Source of the DNA: Diphasiastrum complanatum
Taxonomy: Eukaryota; Streptophyta; Lycopodiopsida; Lycopodiales; Lycopodiaceae
DNA length: 64,000 nt
Direction of reading: 5' to 3'
NCBI GenBank assembly: GCA_029204225.1
Contig: CM055113.1
Coordinates: 28,169,934 to 28,233,933, forward strand
Shown here: positions 12,531-25,500 of the stretch, in pieces
Numbering within the stretch: the first letter of the stretch is position 1
Layout of the letters: every line of letters starts with the position of its first letter
Notes under the pieces: generated by a model
The model's database searches: none
Seen by the model: only the letters and a program-made list of their open reading frames with translations
What the model was told of the DNA's origin: nothing
Position numbers and translations under genes: made by a program

Positions 12531-13259
12531 TGAGTTTGAGGGAGAGGACATGTGAGAGCTTACATGATTCTATTTTTATATTTTTTATACTTGCTTATTA
12601 GAATTTATGTTTATCTGTGGCAGACATGCCACTTTCATTATAGAAAATAGATTTTAGAATTCTGTCAACTGTGGTTGGTATACTACTGTATCAATGCCAA
12701 ATGTTTTTTTAATTGGATTGCACAACAAGATAAGCTTCCGAAAATGCTGGAGGTAATCTATTAATTAACAATAACATTCAAATATTCATAATTCCTAATA
12801 ACTTATCCTTTATTAATAACATGTACTTGTGTTTTTAATTTTTTCAATTCAAATGCCCAAAGGTATCCCCAATGGAGATAATGCATTTTTGGCAGGAGAT
12901 AATAAAACTTGTGATCAAAAATTCATATATTGTTTCAATTGCAGAGTGTTCTCCACCGAAGTTACTTCCAGTTGGACAAATGGATTTAGAGATCATAGAA
13001 TAGAATGTCCCTCAACTTGAAAAATGATACTCAAGTTGAGCGGTTCATATATTATCAATCAAGTTGTGTACAGAAAATTATATTACATAATACAAAATTG
13101 CATGTTCAAATTCTATGGATCTTAAATTTCGATGGATGTTCCTATGTCTTTGTATTTTATATGCTCTTCAAGCCTTGCTCTTACCTACACAAGAGATATT
13201 GTTTAAGTTCATTTATCTTGTAAAACCGATTAGCTAAGAAATAGAGAAAATGAAAATTT

Positions 13260-13658
13260 TCATATGGCATAACTTACCTTTACATCATTCAATCGAAAAT
13301 GATAGTACTGAGGTAGATCAAATTGCAACATGTTTAGTTCCGATCGAATGTGATTGAGACACCAATCTTTCTCAACCTCAACCATAGCAAGAATGTTGTC
13401 ATTTCTTTTCACAATTATTTGAAGTTGCTCTTGATGGTTTATTGCAAAATCTTGATCAAGTGGCTTCCACTCGTTTTTGCATTTTATCCATCTTCTATAA
13501 TACAGTAGCAAAGTGAGTATTTGTTTTTCGATGTGATATCTAAATGTCATTGACGAGTTACATACTCTGCACTCAACTTGCTGATTTTGTTTTGTATCCC
13601 AACCATCATCCAACAACTCAACGATTATTTCTTCACTCAAATCCTTACAAATAAACAT
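13260..13658 (-). CDS. Hypothetical exon-like open frame
   Basis: A 132-codon minus-strand frame of unknown family. Notable segments are EEIIVELLDDGWD, a CRVC pair, and VEVEKDWCLNHIRSELN near the end. A consensus donor (AAAG followed by GTAAGT) sits at about 13266, and an AG acceptor could lie at 13644-13645, so this resembles an internal exon of about 125 codons. A further frame at 14151-14355 on the same strand also ends in a good donor (GTAAGTATAC), but the two do not join in phase as read. It may be a captured or degraded gene piece. Confidence 0.3.
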   Translation of the reverse strand: MFICKDLSEEIIVELLDDGWDTKQNQQVECRVCNSSMTFRYHIEKQILTLLLYYRRWIKCKNEWKPLDQDFAINHQEQLQIIVKRNDNILAMVEVEKDWCLNHIRSELNMLQFDLPQYYHFRLNDVKVSYAI

Positions 13659-14939
13659 TGTTTTCGTTTGTCGAACGTTACATTTGAAAAAAAAATCAAC
13701 AAAAATAGAAAAAGGAAGATACCAACTTAATCTATTATTCTTTGAGCTAGAGCTACATTTTAGTATACTCTAAATATCCATATAAAGTCTAGAACAAAAA
13801 CTTTCAGAAATTGCTGAATCTGGAGAAATCCATTTCTCAGTTGAAAAATCTGGTAGAGGATAAGGCTCTAATCTACCATTTCTACCATGAATATAGGTGT
13901 ATTCAGAAAAAAAAAACTCCCGACTCTAAAAGAGATTTTGGAAATCGACCTCTATATTGTAAAATACCGATATCAGAATGTATGACATCAATTATTCTTG
14001 CAATCGATTGAACTGGTTGTCATTCAACAAAATTTGATGGATACAAATATGCAAAACCAACAAAAATATCGTGAGAAAAATTTGATATAAAGAAAATGCT
14101 AATACTAAAGAAATTAAATATGAATATGCACATACTAATCGTATACTTACAATTGCATTTTCTTCTATCATTTGGATTCAAATCCTCAATGTTGAGCTCT
14201 TTGTGAAGATAAGCATGCTGAACTAAAACTTCTGTGATAGATTGACCGGTAGCTGATACTCTGAAATCCATTATCCTAACTTTCCAAGAGCTTCTATATA
14301 TGTTATTCGATCTTTTTCTTTTCCGGAAAGCGCCTTTTGAGGATGGATGCATCAAGATCCACTGATATTTATGATATATTCTTGGTATCCATTGATCTTA
14401 TACATTTTTTTCATTGCAAATATTGATTGCATCAATGGTTCCTCTTGGTCTCCGATTATGTGTAGCCATTAGTCCAAAATATGTGTTTGCAAGTTGAGAA
14501 CGGAGAGAATGAGAGGTAAACCTATGAATGACAATCTAAAATGTCTATGGAAGCCAAAAACAGAGAGAACGAAGAGAATGAGAGGTATACTTAAGAATGA
14601 AACGAAGATCATAAACTACAAGGATTAGTTAACTACAATTTACGACTATTGATGTCAAATCAACCTTGAGTGTACAAAGACAGGCAACAAAAGAGTATTC
14701 AGGCAGTAACTGTGGTCTAATCACAGTCGTTTGTTCTGCCCGTGACTCGATAATTGAAAATCATGAAAATTTGGCCAGGAAAGGCAAAAACAATTTTAGT
14801 CCGTCAACCACTGTTACAGTTCGTCACAGATGGACACCATTGATTGGGACACATAAGCGTTGAAAGTGTGTGAAGTAGAAAAAAACATCTTGACAAAGGG
14901 CCCATTTTGAGTTCTAATATCCCCTAATGTTATTTTAAG

Positions 14940-15205
14940 TGAAAATGATCTAGATGGAATAAGAGATGTAAAGATTGCTTTATCTAAAGATTAAGATGGT
15001 GGATCTCGGCCTATTGCACTTCATTCTAGGAATAGAAGTCAAAAGAGGATTGGATTTTAGCTTCATATGTCAATCTAAATATGCTACATCCATCCTAGAT
15101 AGATTTAAAATGATGAATTGTAAAGGCATTGAGACTCTAATGGAGCAAAACATTAGAAGAGTTTCAAACTAGAAAAAGACTCTATAAGAAATGCCACGTA
15201 GGATG
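14940..15205 (+). pseudogene. Ty1/copia reverse transcriptase fragment
   Basis: The plus strand reads GIRDVKIALSKD, then after a small frame change MVDLGLLHFILGIEVKRGLD and QSKYATSILDRFKMMNCK. This is the segment following the catalytic site in copia reverse transcriptase (MxDLGxLxxxLGIEV...QxKYxxxILxxFxM). It is a short isolated piece in the orientation opposite to the adjacent LTR and RNase H fragment. Confidence 0.8.
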
Positions 15206-15266
15206 AGAAAAAAGTGCTAGAACTAGTGGAATGGAACGCTGAGAACAGAACACTCTGATACCACGC

Positions 15267-16523
15267 TGATGGAATAGGAGGTGAGAGGATGCGAATGGAT
15301 GAAGAGAGTAGAAATAGATTGCAGAACAGCTCTTCCGTTATGGGCTACTACAAGCAAGAACAGTCTGAGAAGATTGTGGATGCAGAAATAGAATCATAGC
15401 ACATGCGTTCTCACCACCAGGATCATAAAATAATTCATACTCAGAAAAACATGAGTATAGTCCGCTGAAGAGATTAGATAAGGTGTGGAGTTATTGCAAA
15501 TTAGTTTCAGAATGAAATTCAATGCAAAATTTTAAGTGATAGTGCAGTATGATAATGTTAGTTCCTCAAGCATCAAAGACAGTTGTCATTTGATCAAAAT
15601 CTAAGGAGTCGTAGACATCCATGATCTGATCAGAGTGAGTGACCGAGCATGAACACAGTTTGAAAATGTAATCAAATCACAACATAGATATCTACATTAG
15701 ACACAAATAGAAAGAACATGTTGCTTGTATATTATACAGAAATCTCGAACAACATTGATTGTTACACCCAGAATAGAGGCATAACTTGGATGCTAAATAT
15801 CTTCCGCTCTGACGAATTAGTTTTCATCACGGAGCATCATCAATTGATGCGAGTTGGAGATGTAATCCAACATCCTTGTAATTACAAGAAAAGTTTAACT
15901 AATTCATAATTACAAGACTAGTTAACTATGTAATTCATTGTACTTTAGAGATATTTGAAATACAACATTATCTGTACTGGGTGTACATGAGTCAAGTGAC
16001 TCAAGATTGTTGCCATGGACGAGTTTGTCGCATACTTCACATTTTTAGCATTTTGAAAAAAAGAGAAGGAGATGAGTCTGATGTCAAAATAGCCAAATTT
16101 CACATTTTTTGCATTTTGGGAAAATGCGAACTGTGCGACAATCAACTCATTTTTGCAGACTAATGTGAAAACAGTGTATTTCTACAGGCTGATAGAGAAG
16201 ACTGATTTGTTGAAGTTGTTGAAGATGGCTAGGTCTTCAATGTTCTTCAAATTCTTGAACTTGACATTCAAATGTGAAAAGAATAGGATTGGTTACCCTT
16301 TAGTTTGTAATCCATGGATGAAGATCAATCGAAAGCCCGATGTAGTCATGCTTCAAGTAGTTTGGCTGGTTCTCTTATGTGATTCCTATAGGTATCAGAT
16401 GAGCAGACATGAAACCAAAGGAGGTTGCATCTGACCCTAGATCAATGATAAAAAATGTGCAAAAAAAATCTTGAAATAGAAATAGTATCACCAAGGAGAA
16501 AACCGAGAACTTAATTTCCAACA
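15267..16523 (-). mobile_element. Copia LTR flanked by both PBS and PPT
   Basis: On the minus strand this segment begins TGTTGGAAATTAAG and ends CCTATTCCATCA (TG...CA, 1257 bp). Immediately before it lies a polypurine tract, CCTTAAAGGGGAC, itself preceded by a copia RNase H coding end. Immediately after it, beyond three bases, lies TGGTATCAGAGTG, which matches the initiator tRNA-Met primer-binding site. An LTR with a PPT on one side and a PBS on the other is the arrangement at the junction of two tandem elements or of a one-LTR circle. Confidence 0.65.
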
Positions 16524-16564
16524 GTCCCCTTTAAGGTCACGATTGGTGCCTTGAGTGTCTTTGT

Positions 16565-16945
16565 CTAGTTTAGCATACTGAAAAAATTTTGATGCTTGAT
16601 CCTGGGAAGAGCTTTGATGAAAAGGTCTACGACCATTTCTGTTGTGGAGTAGTATTGAAGAATCACTTGTCTTGAGAAAACTTTTTCCCGAATGAAATGG
16701 TATTGGATTTTAATGTGCTTTGACTTGCCATGAAATCTGTGATTCAGCGACAGTGAAATACAACTCAAATTGTCACACATAATGGTAGTGGGCTGAGACT
16801 GAGTGTGATGTAAGTCATGGAGTAATAACCTGATCCACATAGCTTCTTTTGAAGCTTGACATGTTGCGATGTACTCTGCTTCAGTTGAAGAAAGCGCAAC
16901 TGATTTATGCTTTCTTGAGTTCCACGAGATTGGTCCTCCTGCTAA
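16565..16945 (-). pseudogene. Ty1/copia RNase H fragment
   Basis: The minus strand reads GPISWNSRKHKSVALSSTEAE, then an IATCQASKEA segment, CDNLSCISLSLN, HIKIQYHFIREKV and DLFIKALPR, ending in a stop at 16565-16567. These are the ordered motifs of copia RNase H (WxSxKQxxVALSSTEAE, CDNxSAI, HIxxxYHFIRE, DxFTKALP). The 5' side stops abruptly at about 16945 with no reverse transcriptase attached. It leads directly into the PPT and LTR at lower coordinates. Confidence 0.85.
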
Positions 16946-16989
16946 AAAGAAATAGAACTCGTTCTTGATTCAATGACTACTCTCGATTG

Positions 16990-17860
16990 AAGAACAAAAA
17001 TCCATTTACAAGAGACAAATCCATGCCTGCATGTAACATGCAAGATGTCAACCTACTAAGGAGCAACCTGAACATGCAAACCTTGTCTCTCATACACTCG
17101 AAGAATCTCAGACGTGTTCCTTTTCCTTGTGGAATGATCTATAGTTTGTTGCTCTTCTCATCACTATCATGTCACAGTCCTGGAGCCCCCAGATTTAATT
17201 GTGTCAAGTATTCTATAATGTAAAACAAAGACTCTTGTGCCATCCAACCTTCAACCATACTACCTTCTGCATGCGCTAATAAATCCCATATCTATATCTT
17301 TTGAAGATATTCATCTGCATATTCATCACATACAGAAATACAAAATGGTCATTAATATACATGCGACTCATTTAAATGACGTTAAGACTCACAAGCAATA
17401 CCTTGTAAAGGTCGACAATTTTGAGATAAAATTTTGTATATCTTTGGTCAAACACCCTTTCAATGTCACCGGAAATACATAAAATAGCCGAAATATAATC
17501 ATGAGATTTTACGCAATCATACTTGATTATATGTGTCACTAATTGAACACATCAAATACATATACTTGTATCATCTTGTGCGTATCGTACAAGTCATGAG
17601 GAGATTGAGACCCAACCTCATGATGACTCTTGGCATGCTTCTAGATGACTACCTTTTGTCTAGTTTCACATTGTTTTGTAAAACAAGCTATTTTATGGCA
17701 TAAATTAACTAATGCAAATAGGCCTACTATTCACATGTGGGAACATGCTCCACACGTGTGATTTACACATGTACATGAAAACGTAAAATCATAAACCTAG
17801 ATTTTGCATAATTTTCACACTCCTCAAAATATAGCTCGATAAGTATGCTAGTTCTCTCCA
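16990..17860. other. Spacer between copia fragments
   Basis: No coding motif recognised. Open frames of up to 81 codons are on the plus strand, opposite to the flanking copia pieces. Confidence 0.3.
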
Positions 17861-17864
17861 AAAC

Positions 17865-18840
17865 TTAAGTAGCAAAAATTTGCTTCTCAAGTGGATCCTT
17901 TGGCATGGATTTGGTGAGAAAACCAGCCCATAAATCTGAAATTGCAGCAACATCACCATAGCCAGTATGAAGCTTCTTTAATTGGAAACCATTTCCAAGC
18001 ACCATTGAAGAGCTTTCCACCATTTGAGTACTTTTGCCATTGATTTCTTCCATCCTTGAAGAACATCATTGATCCCAAAGCTCCTCCTCCTTGAAAATAG
18101 CTGCAACTCCATGAGGAAATCAAGAGTCCTTTTTGAGTCATAAGGATCACAAAGATCCATCATCATGTTACCAAGATTTTGAGAATTAGACACATCAAGA
18201 TTGGCAAGACTATGCATGCTAAAATAACAAAGATTTTGCATCATATCTTTATGCTTGGATTCCATGCTAATCTCAGATCTAATGAGGCTAAATACATCAT
18301 TATGGATATAAGTGTCCTTGGAGGATGATTCACTTATACTCACAATGTGTTTACAAATTGCCTGACAACATGTAAAAACACCATCATCCAACAATTGGAT
18401 GAATTGTCCAATCCTACTTGCATAAAATCCTAGAGCAAGTAGGATTGGACATTTAGCACCATTTTCAACAAGAATAGACTTCTTAGAACATGATGAAAAT
18501 GAGGAGAAATACTCCCTTTGCCTTGTGATATGTGAGCTCACACCACTATCAATCCACCGAGGATCTTCCTACATAGAAATTGATGATGTACTCATGCATG
18601 CCATGAGTGACTCCTCATCTTTGAAGCCATCTCCCTCTTGATTGCTGAAGTTCCCTTGTCTTCTTTCTTGCTTTATTTCATCTCTTTTCTTCTTGTAGCA
18701 CTTCAAGGCCAAATGCCCCTTCTTGCCACAATAATTGCATTTGAAGCTCCTATTTGCCTCCAATAGGTTGCTTCCTATTGATGCCATGATGAGAAAGTAC
18801 TTGTACGCAAAGTACAAACTTGTGAAATGGATTTTCAAAG
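17865..18840 (-). pseudogene. Copia gag-protease remnant
   Basis: From 18838 downward the minus strand codes a zinc knuckle CNYCGKKGHLALKC (C-x2-C-x4-H-x4-C) with a following basic run, then, across a stop, PRWIDSGVSSHITRQREYFS, which matches the copia protease start (WxxDSGASxHxT). The 187-codon frame that follows (17978-18541) is not recognisable as integrase. The end (17865-17960) has GFLTKSMPKDPLEK, loosely like a copia C-terminus. The element is internally deleted and probably belongs with the RNase H and LTR further along the same strand. Confidence 0.6.
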
Positions 18841-18849
18841 TGATTTTGT

Positions 18850-20980
18850 GACCCTCAAGAAACTAGATTTGAACACATCAAAAAACTAGAAAGATCTACA
18901 AAAGATCTAGATTACAAATCTTAGAACCAATCTTCACCCAAAATCTAGTCAATGTGAAAAATGGATCTCATCTAGATCACACAAACTTGACATGTAATAT
19001 TTGCTTCAAACACATAAAAATCAGACCCAATCACCGCTTTTGGACTCACTCTTGACCCAAAGACTCTAAGCTTTAGAGTTGGATTGAATCTGCAATAAAC
19101 AATGTCATAGATTTTCACCAATTCTGACTATCTTAATCAATATGAAGAAATTAACATCTAGAGATTCACCAAGAACTCAACCAAGATTGCACACTCGAAT
19201 ATGGAGTCCTCCCTATTCTAGACACCCAATGGGATCACAACTTGACCCTCACACCCTCACATAACTAAGTATCTATACGTTGTTTGGAAAGACTGGACTA
19301 TGATTTATAAACGTTATTTATGATGTTTAGTATATTTTCTTTTGGACATGGATAACAATTGATGCTTAGCTATGACACCTATCTTCCGCATTGTATTAAC
19401 TCGTGCGATTTTGTGTTGTGAAATGGTGACAGATATTAGATAGACGTCTTGAAAGTGGTTATGAATTATGGTCTTTTTTTAGTATTGTATTTACTTTTCA
19501 GCTTTATTTAATTTTGTTGAAATTTGAATAAAGGCTTCAAAGGGTTCAGTCTTGCTTTGTCAAGAAGAAACTTACAACCTTGTTATATTTATTGTGAGTA
19601 GCTATCATAAGGCTTTAAAGTTTCAACATCTCAACATGTTGACAATAAATTATTTATAAAGTCCAATTATTTTTCCTTGTTATGCCCCTCATAATTTATG
19701 TGATTTTTTGTTGGTAATAGCGGAGGTTTGAATACAAAAAAGACCCTATAAAAAAGAAATGCCATGCAAGATGAAAAAAAAAAGTTGAAACAAATAAACA
19801 TTATTTTTAATTACTAGCCCACACCCCTCAATGGCCTAATCATTTCATCTATTATTATGGTTTATTTAACCATAACTTATGGTTCATTTTTGTTAAACCA
19901 TGGTCGTTCAAATGTGATTTTGAATGTACACTCTCTCTAATTTTGAATATGAGCACCATGTTGACATTGGAATCAAAATATGAACATCATCTCCACATTT
20001 GAATAAAGAGGCCAAAAATGCCATCACCAAAATATTCTTACAAAACTTGTGATTTTGTATAACATAAGTATATTTTTGCTTCATTTCAGATTTTGTGAGA
20101 TCATTGAAAAAGCATATATATAGTATATGTAGTGGTAGAATACAGAAGTTCGCACTCCATATTACATCTGAAGTTTTTGGCATACAATTATTATGACAAG
20201 CTCCTTTCCACATATATGAGTGTAATGTTCTATTTTTCTTAATGTTCTCTTATTTGCTTTTGGATATAGTTAGGACTTTTAGTTCTTGACAATCCTTCAC
20301 ATTTTTTGCATTGCCCTAGAAAATTTTGAAGCGGTATTTTAGGGGGAAAAAAGGAGTATTTGAACATAACTTTTGCCCAATTAAAATAGAACAAATAACT
20401 AATCCTAGTTGACACTTTATTTTGGAAATTTCCCAAAGAGCTCACGAAATTCTCATGTAATCAAAACAATGCTTCACTTAAAGGCCATGTCTTGAGAAAT
20501 TTTACAAAAGCTTGTATAGAATACAAGAAAGAGGCTCTCCACAACTTTCCCTTTTCACAAAATGTCATGTTATCTGATAGTACAAGCACAACTTCCAATA
20601 TAAGTCAATATGATAGAATAATTTGTCATAAATACCAAAAGTTTTCCACCATTTACATGTTGAAAGCCATGGAACTGGACTTGCATAGTCCAATTCATAG
20701 GTTTAACATGAGCTCCTTGCAACCCCTTACAAACCTAAAGCAAAATCATCTTCTTAATCTACTTGGGTCATGCCCAAGGACTACCTTTCAATGTTGAACA
20801 TATTTTTAACTAGATTTTAATGATTTCCTCATACTAATCTATGGAGTATATGAAAATGAATCCACATTAGATTCAAGCTGTATGGACAATTGAGCAAAGG
20901 GGGCAATACAAGAAAGCCCAAGCTTAAACAAGAATTTCATGTTCTCTAGAACTTACAATTTGAAATGAATGATCATAAAC
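18850..20980. other. AT-rich spacer downstream of the cyclase gene
   Basis: No gene supported. A phrase near 19741-19785 resembles 15178-15215 (CTATAA..AGAAATGCCA), suggesting a shared old repeat. The cyclase 3' UTR probably occupies part of 20700-20980. Confidence 0.35.
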
Positions 20981-20981
20981 A

Positions 20982-21092
20982 TTAGGAGGGGAAAAAAATT
21001 TGGCGATACTCACCAAGTGCTTGGATTGCAAAAATGTTACAAAACAATGTGTAGGTAGTCATACAAGTTTTATGAATTGAACCAATAATCTC
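20982..21092 (-). CDS. Oxidosqualene cyclase exon 18 (C-terminus)
   Basis: The acceptor TTTGCAG leads into [17 protein letters not shown], then [18 protein letters not shown] and a TAA at 20982-20984. This matches the family ending EIxGVFNxxCxIxYxxYRNIFPIWALGEY, with several changes at otherwise conserved residues (SIHK for VFNK, LFC for AYR, AIQ for PIW). Length is normal. Confidence 0.85.
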   Translation of the reverse strand, partial: EIIGSIHKTCMTTYTLFCNIFAIQALGEYRQIFFPS

Positions 21093-22450
21093 CTGCAAAT
21101 ACAACACACATAAAAGAGGTAAAAATTAAAGTCCACTAAAGGATTAGCGATGACAAACTCATACCAAATATGGTACCATTTCACATCCTAGCATAGAATT
21201 GTCATGCCCTTCATTGGAAAAATTGGTGGCCAAGAGAGTTTGAAAAACCATTCAAGAACTATGTATTTGTAAGCAAATTTGCCTATCACATGTGTCAGCA
21301 AACTAAACCTGAAAGGATTACAATGATCTTATATCTTCAGTGAATACAGGCAAGCTAACGTTATTCGTTTTCAAGTAGTATGCTCACAAGGAGTTAAACC
21401 GTAAGCTACATAGTACTTACAAATTATATAATATGGCTTGAGTTCAGTTTTTGAAGTAAAGGGTCCATGTTTTATGGTTCAACCATGCTCTCACAGATTT
21501 TCCATCATATTAGACATTTTTGAGTAATTCAAAGTACAAGACTAAAACTTTGTTTTGAAACTTTAGTAGAGGGAAAGCTTTTCGTACAGTTGCAAAATAT
21601 CCATTTGGGAGCCCTCACAATTGATCAGTCTTACGCAAAAAAATGGATGATTTCAAGTGATAATGCTCAGGGTTGGCACGAGCTGTATGGCTACGAATGT
21701 GAGCTTTTCTTCTCTGTACTTACGTACGCAGAATGAAGCTACAACATAGTACCATGGTAGACACTAATTACACGACCTTATGGATCATTCTTTATTTCCT
21801 CATTTGCAGAGTCTTCAGAGTTATTACAAAAGCAGATCAACAGAACTGGTAGCGTGAATGTAGGCCTGTGTAGATCACTACCAAAGCATAAATTGCACAA
21901 AAGATACATTGACTTTGCACACAGCTCTTACCTGTTGTGGGTAATCTCCATTTTCCAACTGGCTATTAATTAGGATGGTGGCCGCTTTATGAAGTGGCAC
22001 TGGATCTCTTTCAGCCTGTAATTGACCAGTTGCAATGATGGTTATGAAGTGCATCATTGAAATGCTTGGGCTCTGAATAATAGAATCAATAAAAAGAGAA
22101 CATCAGAAAACTTATGTCAATTCATGAAGATTAATTACCTGTCCCGATGCTAGAAGTGCAAGCAATGACCATGCAGTATGGACCACATGAGCTTGGCCGT
22201 GTTTCACATGCACATATTCCTACTTTGAGACCATTGATTTTGAATGTTAGTTTCATTAGAAAGACAAAAATGTTATAATAAAGTTTCTGCCTTGAACTCA
22301 GTTCTTCAAACACAACTTCAAGACTGGTTATGTTATTCCTCTAATGCAATATTCATTTTTGCCTTAAGAAATTTGTCCTGCGTATTCAAGCTTCAAACTT
22401 GCACGACACATGATTGAGCTAGTTTTCAGAATCCAACATATCAAGGTGGG

Positions 22451-22512
<62 letters not shown>

Positions 22513-25500
22513 ATAGCAAGCATTTATGTGTTGAAAAATCCCACCTCATTCTCAGAAGATAAGTAGCTTTCCCCCCAACCACCACTGGGAAGCTGCTTTG
22601 ACAGAAGAAAGTCACAGGCTTTACGAATAGCTTCAGAATCACGGAAAGATTTTCCAGCAGCTACCAAGCCAGTGATGCCAAACCAGGCACCATATGTGAA
22701 ACAAATGGCCCAATAACCATACCTGTGATTGTTAAAAAAAAACAGAACAGTCACATGATGCATAAGTCTTACTAATGGGTAAAACAGGAAAGTCTGAATT
22801 GACATCTTGAAACAGTAAGATGGTTTGCAGTACACACAGCACACAGACAGATAGTGAAGGTGGTACATTGTCTGTTCAAGTTGAGAATCGTGACGTTTTG
22901 AAAACCAGACAATGCTTCAATAAACAAGACTCTTGCACAAGCCAAGATCTTCAAAAACTTTGGTTAAACAATGGTTATCATTTTAGTGTCAATTTGTATT
23001 TTACCTATTCTACTTTTTTGGTATCAGTTGAGATTGTAGCAAACGTGTGTTAGAATCATTTCAAGGCTTAACTTTGTGTTTTAATCTGGAAAGTTTTGAG
23101 TTCCAGTACATCAGTTATTTCAAAAATTCGTTAAAATACAAATTGACACTAAAATGAACATAAATGCATGCATGCCTCCTATAAGTTAAAATAGATTTCA
23201 TGGAATCAATGCTTTGTTTGATAACTTCCGCTAGTTTGCATTATACAGATCTTCGTACCTTTTCTTTGATATTATGCACTTTTTAATTGTAGTTCTGTCT
23301 ATTACAGTAGACTCCACCAAATAGAGTTATATTGCCTTAATGTAACATTTCTACTCCATGAATGGGAGCATCTAATCTGCAATGACTTAGTATTCAGCTC
23401 TACCCCCTCTGAATATTAGTTTTTCAATGTCCTTCAATCTTTTCCTTGTCCGAGGATAAACCTTTGACATGAACAAACTTAGTTGTTTTATTTTCTTCCT
23501 CTTATTGGTTTTGTTTCTTCCCTTTTCTATGATAAAATGACATTTAATTGCACAGCCTTGCCCTCAAAATTTTATCTTCCATCTGCTTAAGCCGTAGACA
23601 AACTGTACTAATTCTAGCTCAGTTACATGCCTTCGACAGCTTGCACTATTGTCAAATATGGTCATTTCATGCATATAAAAACTTCCTTCTTATGGTATCT
23701 TTAAAGGTGAAACGCCTCCTACAAGCTTTCCTCATCAGACCAACCACGGAAAGACCTTTTCTAGTGCACGTTGTAGAGATATCATAGAAACATTTCACCC
23801 TTCACAGATCTTTTCAAGTATTGTATCCACTGATAGTACCATCACTAATTCAAAGATGTGACTAGAAAATTACCCAGACCTGATTAAAATTAAACGTAGT
23901 ATCTTGAAAAACTCTCAAAAGAATTGAATATAAGCTTGAAAGCAAGGAAACACGTATACATCTAAATGATCACTATGTGTACATATTCAAATATGTGAAC
24001 ATATTTCATATTAGTTACTGAAATATCATGGGTAAATCTAGTAATCATCTGACATATTTCAGACACGACATAGACAAATTTGAACGGTCATATATATTGT
24101 TACACAGTACGTCAAATTTTTTAGACGTTTCGCTAATGTCACACAGGCTTATTGAAAGCATTAGAAAACCGTAAATGATTATTGGTATCAAAGGTAATGC
24201 ACTGCCTTTTGATTAGCACCCATGTTGATCTATCACAATTTGCTTATTGTTAGTTTGATATCAAAGACTTGTACTTTACTTTTGAGATGATAAGATCATA
24301 TATTAATGTACATGAAAGTTTAGCATACAAAATAAATATGAAAAGCAAATAAGCTTACCAAGAGCCATCCTTCCTTTGAATGCTCTCAATAAATCTACAA
24401 GCTCGGGTAATTGCTTCACATATTTCTTCTTTACGATGTTTTGGGTACTTCTTTTTGAAGGCAACCAAAGCCTGTATACAAGAAGAAGAGCACTCCACCC
24501 AACTGCCAAGGAGACAACATGTTAAACTCTTCAAAGGAAAAGTTTTCTAGATTTTCATCTTTTTGTATTTTAAGTTGTCATCATCAACATGGGGGAGTCA
24601 AACTGTAAATTTTTCCACCCTCCACCAGTTTATTCCTTGAAGAATAACATATTCTCTCAAATTCTTGCTTTAAAAAATCACATCGGAGTTTATTCTTACA
24701 ACACAAATAGCCAACCAACTTGCCAAGTGTAGAACCTTACGAGTAATCGATTGTTATGTCTCCGAAGGTTTCAGATTGAATGAGCTTCTGCGTATATGAA
24801 ATCAAATAAATCAGCTACTTTTGAAGATAAATGAAAGTTTTTGACTCTCTTGGCTTAAGCCTTGATGGAAGAATCTGTTGCATATCTAATGTAATCCAAC
24901 AGATACTAAGCACAAGACAATTCTATATGTTTAAAATCTGGGCAATAAGAAAGTTTACTTCTGCCCAAGGATAAGCTCTTTTCAATTCAAATGCAGAAAA
25001 TCCACCATCTGGGTTCTGCACAAGTGAAACAGCTTCAGTTATTATTCAATCAACCAGAAAGCATTTAACTTAGTTCCATGACCACACGGCCTGTCTAGCA
25101 GCATTGCTTCCTGAAATAGTAGCAAGCTGCCTCCAAAGCAGCATTAGCAATGAAGATAATGAGAGAAGGAAATGTGTAGATCAGGCAGGAAGGTCCACAT
25201 GAAGCCGTGATCTACAAGATAGGCCTGCACAGGGGGTTGGGTTCGACGGGTCGGCAGTAGGGGACAGGGAGCAAAGAAGATTTTTCAGGAGGAATGATGA
25301 TAAATAGCAGGAGAAGAAACATTTTTTAAGTCATTCATACCAAAAGCATGCATAGGACAAGAAAACTACTATGCATGTATGTTTCAAAGTGGTGGGAACA
25401 TATAATGATCTCCAAAAAAGTAGGAACACAGTACATGAAGCTAACCCAAGTAAGCTGTGCATATTGGCATAAGTTCTCCAAGTAGCACAAATTCTCAACA

